Shown here: positions 9,281 to 18,792 of the stretch, in pieces | How the letters are laid out: each line of letters opens with the position of its first letter | Position numbering within the stretch: the stretch's first letter is position 1 | NCBI RefSeq assembly: GCF_006442545.2 | Contig: NZ_CP083952.1 | Span: forward strand, 3,821,501-3,885,500 | Direction of reading: 5' to 3' | DNA: 64,000 bases | Source of the DNA: Mesorhizobium sp. B2-1-8 | Lineage (GTDB): Bacteria; Pseudomonadota; Alphaproteobacteria; Rhizobiales; Rhizobiaceae | Program-made: the position numbers and the translations under genes | The notes under the pieces: generated by a model | What the model was told of the DNA's origin: nothing | What the model saw: the letters and a program-made list of their open reading frames with translations, nothing else | Databases searched by the model: none

Positions 9281-9547
9281 ATGAAGAAGTTTTTGCTCGT
9301 CGCCGTCGGGCTGGCGGTGCTTGCCGGTTCGGCCTGTTCGAAGGCGTCGGAATGCACGACCGAGATGGCGACCAAGAAGGCGCAGGACATGGCCGCCGCG
9401 CTGCAGGAGGCAATCACCAAGGATCCGTCCAAGGCGGCTGACCTGACCGCCAAGGTCTAGGCGGTGACGACCAAGTATCAGGGCTCCACGACCCTGGCCG
9501 ACGCCTGCAAGGCGTATGACGAGGTGACCGCCGCGATCAAGGGCTGA
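9281..9547 (+). pseudogene. Small secreted protein gene with an in-frame amber codon
   Basis: The frame begins MKKFLLVAVGLAVLAGSACSK, a signal peptide with a Cys that could be a lipidation site, preceded by GAGGA. It runs 59 codons to a TAG at 9458-9460. The same frame continues without a break (AVTTKYQGS...AAIKG) to a TGA at 9545-9547, directly before a terminator. The 88-codon whole looks like one helical secreted protein interrupted by a single C-to-T change of CAG to TAG. Whether the 59-residue product is made or functional, or amber is read through, cannot be seen. The family is not recognised. Confidence 0.6.
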
Positions 9548-9566
9548 CGCTCGGTTCGTCTGTTTC

Positions 9567-9607
9567 AAAGGAGGCGGTGGCGATGGGCTGCCGCCTCTTT
9601 GGTTTTT
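9567..9607 (+). terminator. Rho-independent terminator after the interrupted small gene
   Basis: AAAGGAGGCGG pairs with CCGCCTCTTT (one bulged G) around a 13-base loop and is followed by GGTTTTT. It lies 20 bases after the distal TGA, supporting 9547 as the original gene end. Confidence 0.75.
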
Positions 9608-9690
9608 CGGGGGGTATTCGAGCAATTCCGGGGAAAGTGTGAGGCAGTTTTCCGTCGGGAATTGCGTAAAGAAACAGAGGCGGGGTGCGC

Positions 9691-10242
9691 TCAGTTCGGC
9701 GCGATGGACCCGACTTCGACGGCATCGACCCGCTTAAGGCTCATGCCGATGACCGGCACCAACTGGTCCTGAACGCGCACGGCGACCGTCACCGTCATCG
9801 AATTGTCGTCGGGAATGCGTGCCTGCATGACGCCGCGCAATTGGTTGCGGTTGATGGTGAAGACCACCTTGCGGGCATCGACCACGTTGCCACCGATGAT
9901 GTCGAGGCCCGCGCCGGCCGAGCCACCCATGAAGGAACCCTTGTAGTCGCGGCCCTTGCGCTCGATCCTGGCCGACATCGGCTGGGTGAACACGCCGACC
10001 CGGCAACCGCCGTCAAGCGTCATGCCCATCTTGCCGTCGGGCGTGGAGCCGGTGAAGCTGCAGTTGAACTTCGTACCCTTGTACTTGCCGGCGACGATTT
10101 CGCCGGGGCCGACCCATTTGCCTTCGGCTGACTGGAAAAACTGCTTGTCCGGCTCTCCGGCGCAAGCCCCGGAGGCAATACCGGCCACTGCTGTGATCGC
10201 CACCACCAGGGGCAGGATGCTGGACAGAATTACGCTTTTCAT
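9691..10242 (-). CDS. Secreted protein of unknown function
   Basis: A 183-residue protein with an N-terminal signal peptide (MKSVILSSILPLVVAITAVAGIA...ACAG), then a glycine-rich, probably beta-sheet domain with two Cys (NCSF and GGCR) that could form a disulfide in the periplasm. No enzymatic motif is visible. I do not recognise a named family. An upstream ATG three codons earlier (10251) is also possible. It is convergent with the terminator of the small broken gene and is probably monocistronic. Confidence 0.7.
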   Translation of the reverse strand: MKSVILSSILPLVVAITAVAGIASGACAGEPDKQFFQSAEGKWVGPGEIVAGKYKGTKFNCSFTGSTPDGKMGMTLDGGCRVGVFTQPMSARIERKGRDYKGSFMGGSAGAGLDIIGGNVVDARKVVFTINRNQLRGVMQARIPDDNSMTVTVAVRVQDQLVPVIGMSLKRVDAVEVGSIAPN

Positions 10243-10365
10243 CGACGACACCCGGCAACAACGAGGCTGTTTGAAACCGGTTCGACCATGAAGAAGATTG
10301 GTTAATGCTTCGTCACCGGGAGCCTTCGAAACCGCGATCCGAGCGTCGTCCCAAAGAGCTGGACG

Positions 10366-11451
10366 CTATCTGCCGGGGCCGGCTGTTTCGGCGTCTTTCT
10401 TGGTCGCGAACGATGTCAGGGCGGCGAGGAAATCGCCCAGTCCCGGGCGCCTGGCGGCGCTGAAGGGCAGGGGGCGCGCCGTCTCCATCGCCGCGATGCC
10501 GATGCGCGCCGTCATCATGCCGTTGACGACGCCCTCGCCGAGCTTTGCCGAGAGACGCGCCGCCAGGCCGTGGCCGACGATCTGTTGGACAAAACTGTCG
10601 CCGACGGCGATCGAACCGGTGACCGCCAGATGCGCCAGCACGCTGCGCGCCAAGCGGAAGAAACCCAGCGTTCCGGGCCGTCCGCCATAGAGTTCCGACA
10701 GCCGGCGGATGAGGCGCCCGGCCTCGAAGACGACATAGGCGACATCGACGAGCGCGCGCGGGCTGACCGCCGTCACCAGGGAGACGCGCTTGGCGGCCTC
10801 GAGGATCATCGCCTTGGCCCTCACATCGAGGGGACCGAGGATTTCCGCTTCCGCCAGGCGCACCAGATTGGCGCCGTCGATGATCTCGCCGCGCAATTCG
10901 GCCAGCGCGCGCCGGCCGGCCGCGGTCTCGGGCTTGGCCGCGACAAAGGCCGACAGTTCGTCGACCACCGCGCGTGCTGCCTTCGGATCGTCGCGCGCGG
11001 TGGCATCGAGCGCGCGCTTCTGCAGCTTTTCGACCTCGGCGAGACGGGCGATCGCCAGGAATTCGCGTATCAGGATCACCAGGAGCGCCAGCAGTGCAAT
11101 GGCCGCCATGCCGGCGGCCAGCCAGCCCAGCCATTCGGCGCGGGCAAAGAGATCGCGTATCAGCTGGTCGGTCCACAGGCCGACAGCCAGCGAAACCAGC
11201 ACGCCGAAGGCGCCGAAGAAAATGCTGCCGAGAACCGAGCGCTTTCTGGGGGCGACCGACGGCGGCGGCTCGGCTGCAATGATGTCCCGTTCGTCGAAGA
11301 CATCGACCTCCGCCGGGATGACCAGCGCCACATCGGCCTTCATCGGGCGCGGTCTGCGCGACGGTTCGGCCTGGCGTGCTTGTGGCGCGTTTTGTTTCGG
11401 CGCGGCTTCCGGCTCGATACGGAATGCCGCCGGTTTGCGGGGCGCGGTCAT
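10366..11451 (-). CDS. YcjF/TIGR01620 family inner-membrane protein (DUF697)
   Basis: A 361-residue protein. It has a basic, Pro/Ala-rich cytoplasmic N-terminus, two adjacent transmembrane segments (about residues 75-95 and 100-130), and a C-terminal DUF697-like helical domain with RLSELYGGRPG and a late GxxxxARxG pattern. Its start overlaps the stop of the ycjX-like gene by four bases (ATGA). Members pair with YcjX across proteobacteria. In E. coli ycjXF belongs to the phage-shock response; that role here is inference, since no psp gene is in the window. Confidence 0.85.
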   Translation of the reverse strand: MTAPRKPAAFRIEPEAAPKQNAPQARQAEPSRRPRPMKADVALVIPAEVDVFDERDIIAAEPPPSVAPRKRSVLGSIFFGAFGVLVSLAVGLWTDQLIRDLFARAEWLGWLAAGMAAIALLALLVILIREFLAIARLAEVEKLQKRALDATARDDPKAARAVVDELSAFVAAKPETAAGRRALAELRGEIIDGANLVRLAEAEILGPLDVRAKAMILEAAKRVSLVTAVSPRALVDVAYVVFEAGRLIRRLSELYGGRPGTLGFFRLARSVLAHLAVTGSIAVGDSFVQQIVGHGLAARLSAKLGEGVVNGMMTARIGIAAMETARPLPFSAARRPGLGDFLAALTSFATKKDAETAGPGR

Positions 11452-12926
11452 GCCAGATGGTCTCCGATCAGGAACTGCAAGGCGCGGTCGAGCCTGATGT
11501 GCGGCAGCGACAGCGTGCCACCTTCGGCCGTGCGTTCGAGTTTCGGCGGGCGGAACCGGACGAAGCGGATTGCCGGGTCCGTGGAGTCCTGCCTGTGGTC
11601 CGGCCCCGAAAGGTCGAAAACAGCATCAATGTTTTCTGGTAAATCACCAGGAAATATAGCTGTTTCCGTTTTTCCGTCGAATGCTTCGCCATTGATCTTC
11701 TCGCCGGCTATCGGCGTGCCGATGATGACAGGCAATGTTTCGCGGCCCTGCTTTACGGTGCCCTCGCGGGTCGCGCGCATCGCCGCCATGGCGACCACGT
11801 CGACATCGGCACCAGTGAAATTCGCCCGCGCCACGGCGCGGTCGGCAAGGCGCCGCACGATCGCCTGCAACCGGTCATGGCTCTCGTGATGCAGATGATC
11901 GGCCTTGGTCGCTGCAACCAGGATGCGGTCGATACGCCGGGAGAAAAGGTCGGTGAGGAAGCTGCCCCGGCCGGGACGGAAACAGCTCAGGATCTCGGTG
12001 ACGGCGCGCTCCAGGTCGGCCATGGCACCAGGCCCGGCGTTCAGCGCCTGCATGGCGTCGATGAGCACGATCTGGCGGTCCAGACGCGTGATATGCTCGC
12101 GGAAGAACGGTTTGACGACATGTGTCTTGTAGGCCTCGTAGCGTCGTTCCATCATGGCGTACAGGGAACCGTTGCGCGCGCGCCTGTCGCCGAGGCCTGC
12201 CAGCGGCGCGAAGGTCAGCGCGGGCGAGCCTTCGAGGTCGCCGGGCATCAGGAAGCGTCCGGGCGGCAAGGTGGAAAGCGCCCGCTCGTCCAGCTTGCAT
12301 GCCTTGAGGTAGGCGGCGAAGCTTTCAGCCAGCCGGCGTGCCGTCATTTCGTCGGCGTCGGCATTCGGATCGATTTCCTCCAAGATCGCTCGCCAGTCCC
12401 GCGAAAGCTCCTCGCGCACCGGCAGCGTGGCCATTTCGAGGGCCTCGCGCGAAAAATCGGCGAAGGATTTGCCGAGCAGCGGCAGGTCGAGCAGCCATTC
12501 GCCGGGGTAGTCGACGATGTCGACCGACAGTTTGCCTGACGAGAACATGCGGCTCCAGCCGGAGGCCGATTCATATTCGATCGTCAGCCGCAGCTCCGAA
12601 ATGGCGCGGGTCGAGTCCGGCCAGACGCGATCGTTGACCAAAGCGGCGATGTGGTCCTCGTACTGAAAGCGCGGCACGGCGTCGTCGGGCTGCTGTTCGA
12701 GGAAGGCGCGCGCGATACGCCCCGATTTCTGCGCCTCGAACAGCGGCAGGCGTCCGCCGTGGATCAGATTGTGGACGAAGGCCGAAATGAAGACGGTCTT
12801 GCCGGCGCGGGAGAGACCGGTGACACCCAAACGCAGCGATGGAGAAAAAAGTCCGGTGGCACGTCCCGACAATGTGTCGAGGGCAATTCTTGCCTCGTCG
12901 GTGAAGGTGGTCAGCGATGATGCCAA
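11448..12926 (-). CDS. YcjX-like P-loop ATPase/GTPase
   Basis: A 492-residue COG3106 protein. The P-loop GLSRAGKT appears near residue 35, followed by the family pattern VFISAFVHNLIHGGRLP. A Walker B-like VDIVDYPGEWLLDLP lies near residue 130, and an LVAATKADHLHHESHDRL segment, resembling the NKxD base-recognition motif, near 345. The biochemical role is unknown; nucleotide hydrolysis at the membrane is likely. It is first in a two-gene operon with the overlapping YcjF-like gene. Confidence 0.9.
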   Translation of the reverse strand: MASSLTTFTDEARIALDTLSGRATGLFSPSLRLGVTGLSRAGKTVFISAFVHNLIHGGRLPLFEAQKSGRIARAFLEQQPDDAVPRFQYEDHIAALVNDRVWPDSTRAISELRLTIEYESASGWSRMFSSGKLSVDIVDYPGEWLLDLPLLGKSFADFSREALEMATLPVREELSRDWRAILEEIDPNADADEMTARRLAESFAAYLKACKLDERALSTLPPGRFLMPGDLEGSPALTFAPLAGLGDRRARNGSLYAMMERRYEAYKTHVVKPFFREHITRLDRQIVLIDAMQALNAGPGAMADLERAVTEILSCFRPGRGSFLTDLFSRRIDRILVAATKADHLHHESHDRLQAIVRRLADRAVARANFTGADVDVVAMAAMRATREGTVKQGRETLPVIIGTPIAGEKINGEAFDGKTETAIFPGDLPENIDAVFDLSGPDHRQDSTDPAIRFVRFRPPKLERTAEGGTLSLPHIRLDRALQFLIGDHLA

Positions 12927-13002
12927 AATATGATCTCTCGGACTTGCGTCCGCCCGATATAGGCGCTGGAACCCGGCTTTGAAATGGCGCCGGAAATCGG
13001 CA

Positions 13003-13506
13003 TCAGAGATCGACCGGTGTCAGGAACGCTTCGAGATAGCCCGCTCCCTGGGCCGCTTTCGCCAGGTTGCCGGGGAAACGGACGACCGCGAGGCCCGAGG
13101 TCGGAAAGCCATGATTGAGCATTGCCCGCGCCGTCTCGCCACCATCGCCCGAAACCGCCATGGCGAGATCCTCCGTCATCGGGTTGTGGCCTATGACCAG
13201 CAATGAGCCGGATCCGCCATGATCCCGGACGAGGCGGAGATAGCCGGCCGCGTCGTCGCTGTAGAGCGAGTCGAAAAACAGCACCTTGCCCGTGTCTGTC
13301 TGGCTGGCCAGCCCCTCGAGCGTTTCCCTGGCGCGTTTGGCATTGGAGCACAGCGTCAGGTCCGGCACATAGGAACGGGATCGCATCGCGGTCCCCATCT
13401 TTTCGGCATCGGCGCGGCCGGATGCGTCGAGTGGACGATCGAAATCACGCATGCCCGGCAAGGCCCAGCCGGCCTTGGCGTGTCGCAACAGATAGAGCCT
13501 GCTCAC
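13003..13506 (-). CDS. SixA-like histidine phosphatase
   Basis: A 167-residue phosphohistidine phosphatase of the phosphoglycerate mutase superfamily. The RHG-type motif LLRHAKAGW comes at the very N-terminus with its catalytic His, and the second catalytic His is in VIGHNPMTEDLA. SixA removes phosphate from His residues of phosphorelay or PTS proteins; the target here is unknown. The start is the GTG at 13506: GGAGG precedes it and it places the RH motif at the usual position. A frame open to 13686 adds residues with no family similarity. Confidence 0.88.
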   Translation of the reverse strand: MSRLYLLRHAKAGWALPGMRDFDRPLDASGRADAEKMGTAMRSRSYVPDLTLCSNAKRARETLEGLASQTDTGKVLFFDSLYSDDAAGYLRLVRDHGGSGSLLVIGHNPMTEDLAMAVSGDGGETARAMLNHGFPTSGLAVVRFPGNLAKAAQGAGYLEAFLTPVDL

Positions 13507-13720
13507 CCAACCTCCAATGACGCCCGAGAGCCGATGTCCCGCCGCGATTAGCCACGAGAAAAGCTTCACGCACAATGGTGCGCGCTCTTCAGTGCGGCGA
13601 ATCACTTGCGGGGCGAGCGGTGAAGATCGTCCTACTTTCGCCATTAAAACAGACCCATCCCCCTCCGGAGAAGGCGGCGGACGCACTTTAACAATTGCGT
13701 GAGACAGCCGCTGATTGCGC

Positions 13721-13749
13721 TTGTACAGGCGTCAGGCGACGAATATATA
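13721..13749 (+). promoter_or_regulatory. Putative sigma-70 promoter of dksA
   Basis: TTGTAC (13721-13726) and TATATA (13744-13749) are separated by 17 bases, about 30 bases before the dksA start. This position argues against an upstream start for dksA. Confidence 0.55.
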
Positions 13750-13781
13750 GGCGCCAAATTTGGGGCAGTTGGGTGAGTCGA

Positions 13782-14198
13782 ATGAACGACATCGTTACCG
13801 CCGATTACGTACCCTCCGAAGACGAGCCGTTCATGAACGAACGGCAGAAATCCTACTTCCGCCTGAAGCTCGTCACCTGGAAAAATGACATCTTGCGCGA
13901 AGCGCGCGAAACCCTCGAAATCCTGCAGCAGGAAAACGCCAACCATCCCGACCTCGCCGACCGCGCCTCTTCGGAAACCGACCGCGCCATCGAGCTCAGG
14001 GCCCGCGACCGTCAGCGGAAGCTCATCTCAAAGATCGATTCGGCGCTGCAGCGCATCGACGAAGGCACTTATGGCTATTGCGAGGAGACCGGTGAGCCGA
14101 TCGCGTTGAAGCGGCTCGACGCGCGCCCGATCGCTACCTTGTCGATCGAAGCGCAGGAGCGGCACGAGCGCCGTGAAAAAGTCTATCGCGACGACTGA
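13782..14198 (+). CDS. dksA: RNA polymerase-binding transcription factor DksA
   Basis: A 138-residue DksA. It binds the RNA polymerase secondary channel and, with ppGpp, tunes stringent-response promoters. The coiled-coil region with ILQQENANHPDLADRASSE and the C-terminal globular part (YGYCEETGEPI...RLDARPIATLSIEAQERHE) are clear. Only one of the four zinc-finger Cys residues is present; the others are Thr, Ser and Ala, a form I recall from Hyphomicrobiales and comparable to zinc-independent DksA variants. It is flanked by its own promoter and terminator, so it is monocistronic. Confidence 0.93.
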   Translation: MNDIVTADYVPSEDEPFMNERQKSYFRLKLVTWKNDILREARETLEILQQENANHPDLADRASSETDRAIELRARDRQRKLISKIDSALQRIDEGTYGYCEETGEPIALKRLDARPIATLSIEAQERHERREKVYRDD

Positions 14199-14222
14199 TA
14201 GATCGCCTCCGCATTGATTTCC

Positions 14223-14248
14223 AAATGGCCGGTTTTCCGGCCATTTTT
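14223..14248 (+). terminator. Rho-independent terminator of dksA
   Basis: Perfect 10-bp stem AAATGGCCGG / CCGGCCATTT with a TTTT loop and a short T tail, 25 bases after the dksA stop. Confidence 0.85.
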
Positions 14249-14333
14249 GTTCGATGTCGCCGCGCACTTCAACAGGCCAAGCGCGCTTGAACGTCGACCA
14301 GTTCAATTCACTGGCGGGCGGTCCAGGTGCAAA

Positions 14334-15086
14334 TCATTTCTTCTGGCTCGAGAGTTCGCCCAAAAGCCTGGTCATTTCATCGTCGAGCGACGGCGGCGCC
14401 TTGGCCGCCGGTTTGCCTGTCGAGGCGCCGGACCGGGGCTGGTCCAGCGAAACCTCGAGCTCCTTCATCAGCGTGTCGTCGATGCTGTCCTGCCTCGGCG
14501 GCGGTGGCGCTTGCCTGGCGCCATTGGTGTTGGCGGAGCCATAGGCAGGCAGCGGCGTGACATTGGTCGACTGGTAGTTTTGCGTCGCTGGTTTCGGCGC
14601 GGGCGTGGGCGCCGGTGGTGGCGCAGCCGGACGCTGGCGGGCGGGCCCTGCCACCGGCTGCGGTGCGGGTGCTTGTCGGGGAGGCGCGGGAGCGGGCTGC
14701 GGCGGCCGCGGCTTCGCGGCCGGGGCCGCGGCCGCGGCCGCCGGGACGGGCTGCAGGCCGCCATCTCCGGTCAACGCCGGACGGCGCGGCGCGGCGAGGC
14801 GGATGTCGCGTTCGACAACGACGTCGGTCGGGCCCCCGATCAGAAGCAGATGTTCGATGTCGTCGCGTCGCACCAGCACCAGTCGGCGATGGCTGTCGAC
14901 GGCGGTGGCGTCCATGACAGCGAGCCGCGTCTTGCGGTTGCGGCCGCCGGCGACAAACGTGCCGAAGGTCAGGTTGCGCACGAGCCTGACGATGATGAGA
15001 ACGATGACCAGCAGGATCAGCGCCGCGAAAGTCCACAGGAGTGCCGCCGCATAACCGGGACCCGCCACGCTATCCAGCCACTGCAT
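14334..15086 (-). CDS. FliO-like membrane protein with Pro/Ala-rich tail
   Basis: A 250-residue protein with one N-terminal transmembrane helix (about residues 13-38). A short FliO/MopB-like cytoplasmic domain follows (TRLAVMDATAVDSHRRLVLVRRDDIEHLLLIGG), then a low-complexity Pro/Ala region (about 110-190) and an acidic C-terminal tail. FliO helps assemble the flagellar export gate, but there are no flagellar genes nearby and the similarity covers only about 80 residues. The conserved V-D-(x)n-R-L-V-L-V-R pattern supports the family call; the function here is uncertain. Confidence 0.6.
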   Translation of the reverse strand: MQWLDSVAGPGYAAALLWTFAALILLVIVLIIVRLVRNLTFGTFVAGGRNRKTRLAVMDATAVDSHRRLVLVRRDDIEHLLLIGGPTDVVVERDIRLAAPRRPALTGDGGLQPVPAAAAAAPAAKPRPPQPAPAPPRQAPAPQPVAGPARQRPAAPPPAPTPAPKPATQNYQSTNVTPLPAYGSANTNGARQAPPPPRQDSIDDTLMKELEVSLDQPRSGASTGKPAAKAPPSLDDEMTRLLGELSSQKK

Positions 15087-15269
15087 TGGTTTCCCCTGAT
15101 CGGTTTTGGAAAGTGACGCGACACTAGACCGTTGCGACTGGCTACGGCAAGTTGCCTTTCACGCATCGTGAACAGGCTTGAAACACTCGAAGGCCGGCCG
15201 ACATCATTTTTATCCGACATTTGCCGCCCGGGCCTTTTCCGGACTAGGAGAATGTGATTCAACCGGCTA

Positions 15270-15371
15270 AAGCGCGTCGCGCTGAAACGGATTCATGCGA
15301 CGCGCTTCAGGTCCTTGTTTTTCATGCATGTCGTTTTCCCAAAACCGAAGTCACTTTTGGGCGATATGCAT
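15270..15371. repeat. Two-hairpin intergenic repeat upstream of cckA
   Basis: The first hairpin is AAGCGCGTCGC (15270-15280) with GCGACGCGCTT (15297-15307), a perfect 11 bp. The second is ATGCATGTCG-TTTT-CCCAAAA (15324-15344) with TTTTGGGCGATATGCAT (15355-15371), paired apart from a TTTT bulge and one mismatch. I recall similar modules between genes in Mesorhizobium. A second, shorter copy of the first hairpin is at 39601-39634. The rest of the 329-base gap (15087-15415) shows nothing else I can support. Confidence 0.75.
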
Positions 15372-15415
15372 TAGGGGCGGGTGTCGGAAACTCGGATTTC
15401 ACGAGCAGGGGGCAT

Positions 15416-17992
15416 ATGGCCAAGGAAGCGCGCGCCGATTTCTATCCGGTACCGATCGTCGACCAGAATACGCGACCGGGCGCGGTCACCCGGCTTGTCA
15501 TCTTCATCGTCGTCCTGACGGGCGCGGCCGTCGTCTTCGGCCTTTTCCGCGAGCGCCTCGGCGATCCCTTCCTGCTTGGCATGCTCGGCGTGCTGGCGAT
15601 GATCGGCGTCGGCTTCCTGTTCGCGACCGCGATCGGCTTTGTGCAGATCACACCGCGCTCGACGGGTGACGAACTGTCCAAGGCTTTCGTCGATTCGATG
15701 TCGCAAGGCCTGCTGGTCACAGACACCAAGGGCCGCGTCATCTACGCCAACCGAGCCTATGCCGATATGACCGGAGCCGCCTCGGCTGCCGACCTGAAGA
15801 CGGTCGAAGGATTGCTCTCGGATGTCCCCGAGGCCTCGGTGACCATCTATCGGCTGGCGTCGGGATTGCGTGACGGGCAGCCGGGCGATGGCGAGTTCCG
15901 GCTCGCGCAATCGATCCGGCCCGGCGCCGAACCGGGCGCCCGCTGGTACCGGGCACGCGCACGCACATTCAGCGTTCCGGGCCAGCGCTTGCCGATGCTG
16001 GCATGGCAGCTCGCCGATATTTCGCAGGAGCGGGCCGAGCAGGAGCGTTTCTTCCTCGACCTGCAGAAAGCCATCGATCACCTCGACCACGCACCGGCCG
16101 GTTTCTTTTCGGCGGACCAGGACGGCCGCGTCACCTACATCAACGCCACGCTCGCCGGATGGCTGGGCATCGACCTTGCCAGCTTCACGCCCGGAGCCGT
16201 CACCTTGCCCGATATCGTTGCCGGCGACGGCATGGCGCTTGTGCGCTCCGTCAAGGCGGACCCCGGAACGACGCGCAATGCGGTCATCGATCTCGACTTG
16301 ACGACGATGACCGGCGAGGCGCTGCCAGTACGCTTCATGCATCGCGTGTCCGCCAGCCGCGAAGGTGTCGGCGGGCCGACGCGCACCATCGTGCTCAACC
16401 GCACGCAAGGCGAGGATGCCTCGGCCGATCTGCGGGCTTCGGAAGTGCGCTTCACCCGCTTCTTCAATTCGACACCGATGGCGATCGCCGGCGTCGATGC
16501 CGGCGGGCGCATCCTGCGCACCAACGCACCATTCCTGTCGCTGTTTTCCTCGGTCGTCGACCGCGATGCCGTGGATCGCCGTGTGCGGCTCGACACGGTA
16601 ATCCATGACCGCGACCGGCCGGCCTTTGCCGCCGCGTTCGAGAAAGCCCGGCAGCGGCAGGCCGATATCGATCCGATCGACACCGTTCTGCCCGGCAATG
16701 AAGAGCGGCATATCCGTTTCTACGTCAACGCCGTCGCCGACGGCACGGGCGGCGAAGGAGCCGAGGAATCGGCCATCGTCTACGCTGTCGAGACGACCGA
16801 GCAGAAGGCGCTCGAAGGGCAGATGGCGCAAAGCCAGAAGATGCAGGCCGTCGGCCAGCTCGCCGGTGGCATCGCGCACGACTTCAACAATGTGCTGACC
16901 GCCATAATCATGGCATCCGACCTGCTTTTGACCAATCACAGGCCGTCGGATCCGTCCTTCCCGGACATCATGAACATCAAGCAGAATGCCAATCGCGCGG
17001 CCTCCCTGGTGAGACAGTTGCTGGCCTTCTCGCGCAAGCAGACGCTGCGGCCGGAAGTGCTGAACCTCACCGACGTGCTCGCCGATCTCAGGATGCTGCT
17101 TGCCCGCCTCGTTGGCAACGACATCAAGCTCAAGATCGACCATGGCCGCGACCTGTGGCCGGTCAAGGTCGATATCGGCCAGTTCGAGCAAGTGGTGGTC
17201 AACCTGGCGGTCAACGCGCGCGACGCGATGCCGGCCGGCGGCGATCTTACGGTGCGCACCCGCAACGTGACCGCCGAGGAGTGCAAGACCTTTCCCTATC
17301 GCGAACTTGCAGCCGCCGACTATGTGGTGGTCGAAGTCGAGGATACCGGCAGCGGCATCGCGCCCGACGTGCTGAAGAAGATCTTCGAGCCGTTCTTCAC
17401 CACCAAGGAGGTCGGCAAGGGCACGGGCCTTGGCCTGTCCATGGTCTACGGCATCATCAAGCAGACCGGCGGTTTCATTTTCTGTGATTCCGAACTCAGC
17501 AAGGGATCGACCTTCCGCATCTTCCTGCCGCGTCACGTCGCTGAAGCGAAAAAAGCAGCCGAACCCGGCGAAGCGCCGGCCGCGGCACCGGTCAAACCGG
17601 TCGACAATGCCAAGGACCTGTCCGGGTCGGCCACGGTGCTGCTGGTCGAGGACGAGGACGCGGTGCGCATGGGCGGCATGCGGGCGCTGACCTCGCGCGG
17701 CTACACCGTTCACGAGGCGTCCTCGGGCGTCGAGGCGCTGGAAGTGTTCGAAGCGCTCGGCGGCAAGGTCGATATCGTCGTTTCCGACGTGGTGATGCCG
17801 GAAATGGACGGGCCGACGCTGCTCGGTGAATTGCGCAAACGTCAGCCGGACATCAAGTTCGTCTTCGTCTCCGGCTATGCCGAGGACGCGTTCGCCAGGA
17901 ACCTGCCGGCGGAGGCGCATTTCGGCTTCCTGCCAAAGCCGTTCTCGCTCAAACAACTGGCCACGATCGTGAAGGATGTGCTTGAAGCTTAG
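15416..17992 (+). CDS. cckA: Hybrid sensor histidine kinase CckA
   Basis: Membrane kinase/phosphatase that, in alphaproteobacteria, passes phosphate through ChpT to the cell-cycle regulators CtrA and CpdR. The 858-residue protein has two transmembrane helices (about 25-75) and PAS-like segments (about 90-440). Its HisKA domain has the H-box GGIAHDFNN with phospho-accepting His488, and its HATPase has [25 protein letters not shown] and [12 protein letters not shown]. The C-terminal receiver carries Asp791 in [12 protein letters not shown]. The ATG at 15416 is chosen: it follows AGCAGGGGG and the frame before it lies in the repeat. It stands alone behind the repeat element. Confidence 0.93.
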   Translation: MAKEARADFYPVPIVDQNTRPGAVTRLVIFIVVLTGAAVVFGLFRERLGDPFLLGMLGVLAMIGVGFLFATAIGFVQITPRSTGDELSKAFVDSMSQGLLVTDTKGRVIYANRAYADMTGAASAADLKTVEGLLSDVPEASVTIYRLASGLRDGQPGDGEFRLAQSIRPGAEPGARWYRARARTFSVPGQRLPMLAWQLADISQERAEQERFFLDLQKAIDHLDHAPAGFFSADQDGRVTYINATLAGWLGIDLASFTPGAVTLPDIVAGDGMALVRSVKADPGTTRNAVIDLDLTTMTGEALPVRFMHRVSASREGVGGPTRTIVLNRTQGEDASADLRASEVRFTRFFNSTPMAIAGVDAGGRILRTNAPFLSLFSSVVDRDAVDRRVRLDTVIHDRDRPAFAAAFEKARQRQADIDPIDTVLPGNEERHIRFYVNAVADGTGGEGAEESAIVYAVETTEQKALEGQMAQSQKMQAVGQLAGGIAHDFNNVLTAIIMASDLLLTNHRPSDPSFPDIMNIKQNANRAASLVRQLLAFSRKQTLRPEVLNLTDVLADLRMLLARLVGNDIKLKIDHGRDLWPVKVDIGQFEQVVVNLAVNARDAMPAGGDLTVRTRNVTAEECKTFPYRELAAADYVVVEVEDTGSGIAPDVLKKIFEPFFTTKEVGKGTGLGLSMVYGIIKQTGGFIFCDSELSKGSTFRIFLPRHVAEAKKAAEPGEAPAAAPVKPVDNAKDLSGSATVLLVEDEDAVRMGGMRALTSRGYTVHEASSGVEALEVFEALGGKVDIVVSDVVMPEMDGPTLLGELRKRQPDIKFVFVSGYAEDAFARNLPAEAHFGFLPKPFSLKQLATIVKDVLEA

Positions 17993-18078
17993 GTATTTCC
18001 GATGCTGCGCCCTTGCACAACGCCGTAACAACGCCATGATTATTGGCAATACGGCAGGCGGGCTCGGGGGAGCAGCTG

Positions 18079-18792
18079 TTGACGCCACACATCGAGGCAG
18101 GCAAAGGCGACTACGCCGACACGGTATTGTTGCCGGGCGACCCGCAGCGCGCGGAGTGGATGGCGCAGGCATTCCTGGACGCGCCGCGTTGCGTCAATCG
18201 CCGACGCGGTGCGCTCGGTTTTACCGGTTCGTTTCGCGGCAAGCCTGTCAGCATTCAGACGACAGGAATCGGCGTGTCGTCGTTCCTGATCTATGCGCAT
18301 GAATTGCTTGAGTATTATGGCGCCCGAACACTGATCCGCACCGGCACCTGCGGTACCCTGAGCGCCGAGGCAAAGCTTCGCAGCCTTGTGATCTCGCAAT
18401 CGGCGCGGCCTGAAAACACCGAGAGCGGTCGCGTCTTTGGCCTTTACGATGCTGATGTCGGCCCGGATCCAGCGCTGCTCGCTTGCGCATTGGTCAAGGC
18501 AGCCGAACTCGGCATCGATCACCACGCCGGCCTGACAGCCTGCACCGACGTATTCTACCATCCTGAAGCACGCGTCCGCTATGCCGACGCAAGGGCGCTC
18601 GGAGCGCTGGCCGTAGACATGGAAACCAGCGCTCTCTATCGCATCTCGGCGCATTTCGGCGCGAGGGCATTGTCGCTGCTGACCGTCGTCGACGATCTGG
18701 TCACCGGCGAACCGACCGACTATTCCGAACGCCAGGAACTTTTCACCGACATGAGCCGCCTGGCGCTCGAAATTGCCACGGCAGGGCGCTAG
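18079..18792 (+). CDS. Purine nucleoside phosphorylase (DeoD type)
   Basis: Phosphorolysis of purine nucleosides to base and (deoxy)ribose-1-phosphate. The 237-residue protein aligns with the DeoD pattern from its first residues: TPHIEAGKGDYADTVLLPGDP, then RGALGFTGSF, RTGTCGTL, and DMETSALY near the C-terminus for ribose binding. The expected catalytic Asp follows in LLTVVDDLVTGE. The start is TTG at 18079 because GGGGGAG is well placed and it matches the DeoD N-terminus; TTG at 18043 is the alternative. Its 3' end overlaps the convergent RHH gene by four bases. Confidence 0.88.
   Translation: MTPHIEAGKGDYADTVLLPGDPQRAEWMAQAFLDAPRCVNRRRGALGFTGSFRGKPVSIQTTGIGVSSFLIYAHELLEYYGARTLIRTGTCGTLSAEAKLRSLVISQSARPENTESGRVFGLYDADVGPDPALLACALVKAAELGIDHHAGLTACTDVFYHPEARVRYADARALGALAVDMETSALYRISAHFGARALSLLTVVDDLVTGEPTDYSERQELFTDMSRLALEIATAGR

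Noticed and set aside
15371..18172. A 933-codon open frame on the minus strand
   Set aside because: It is antisense to cckA, arises from GC-rich codon bias, and shows no family pattern.
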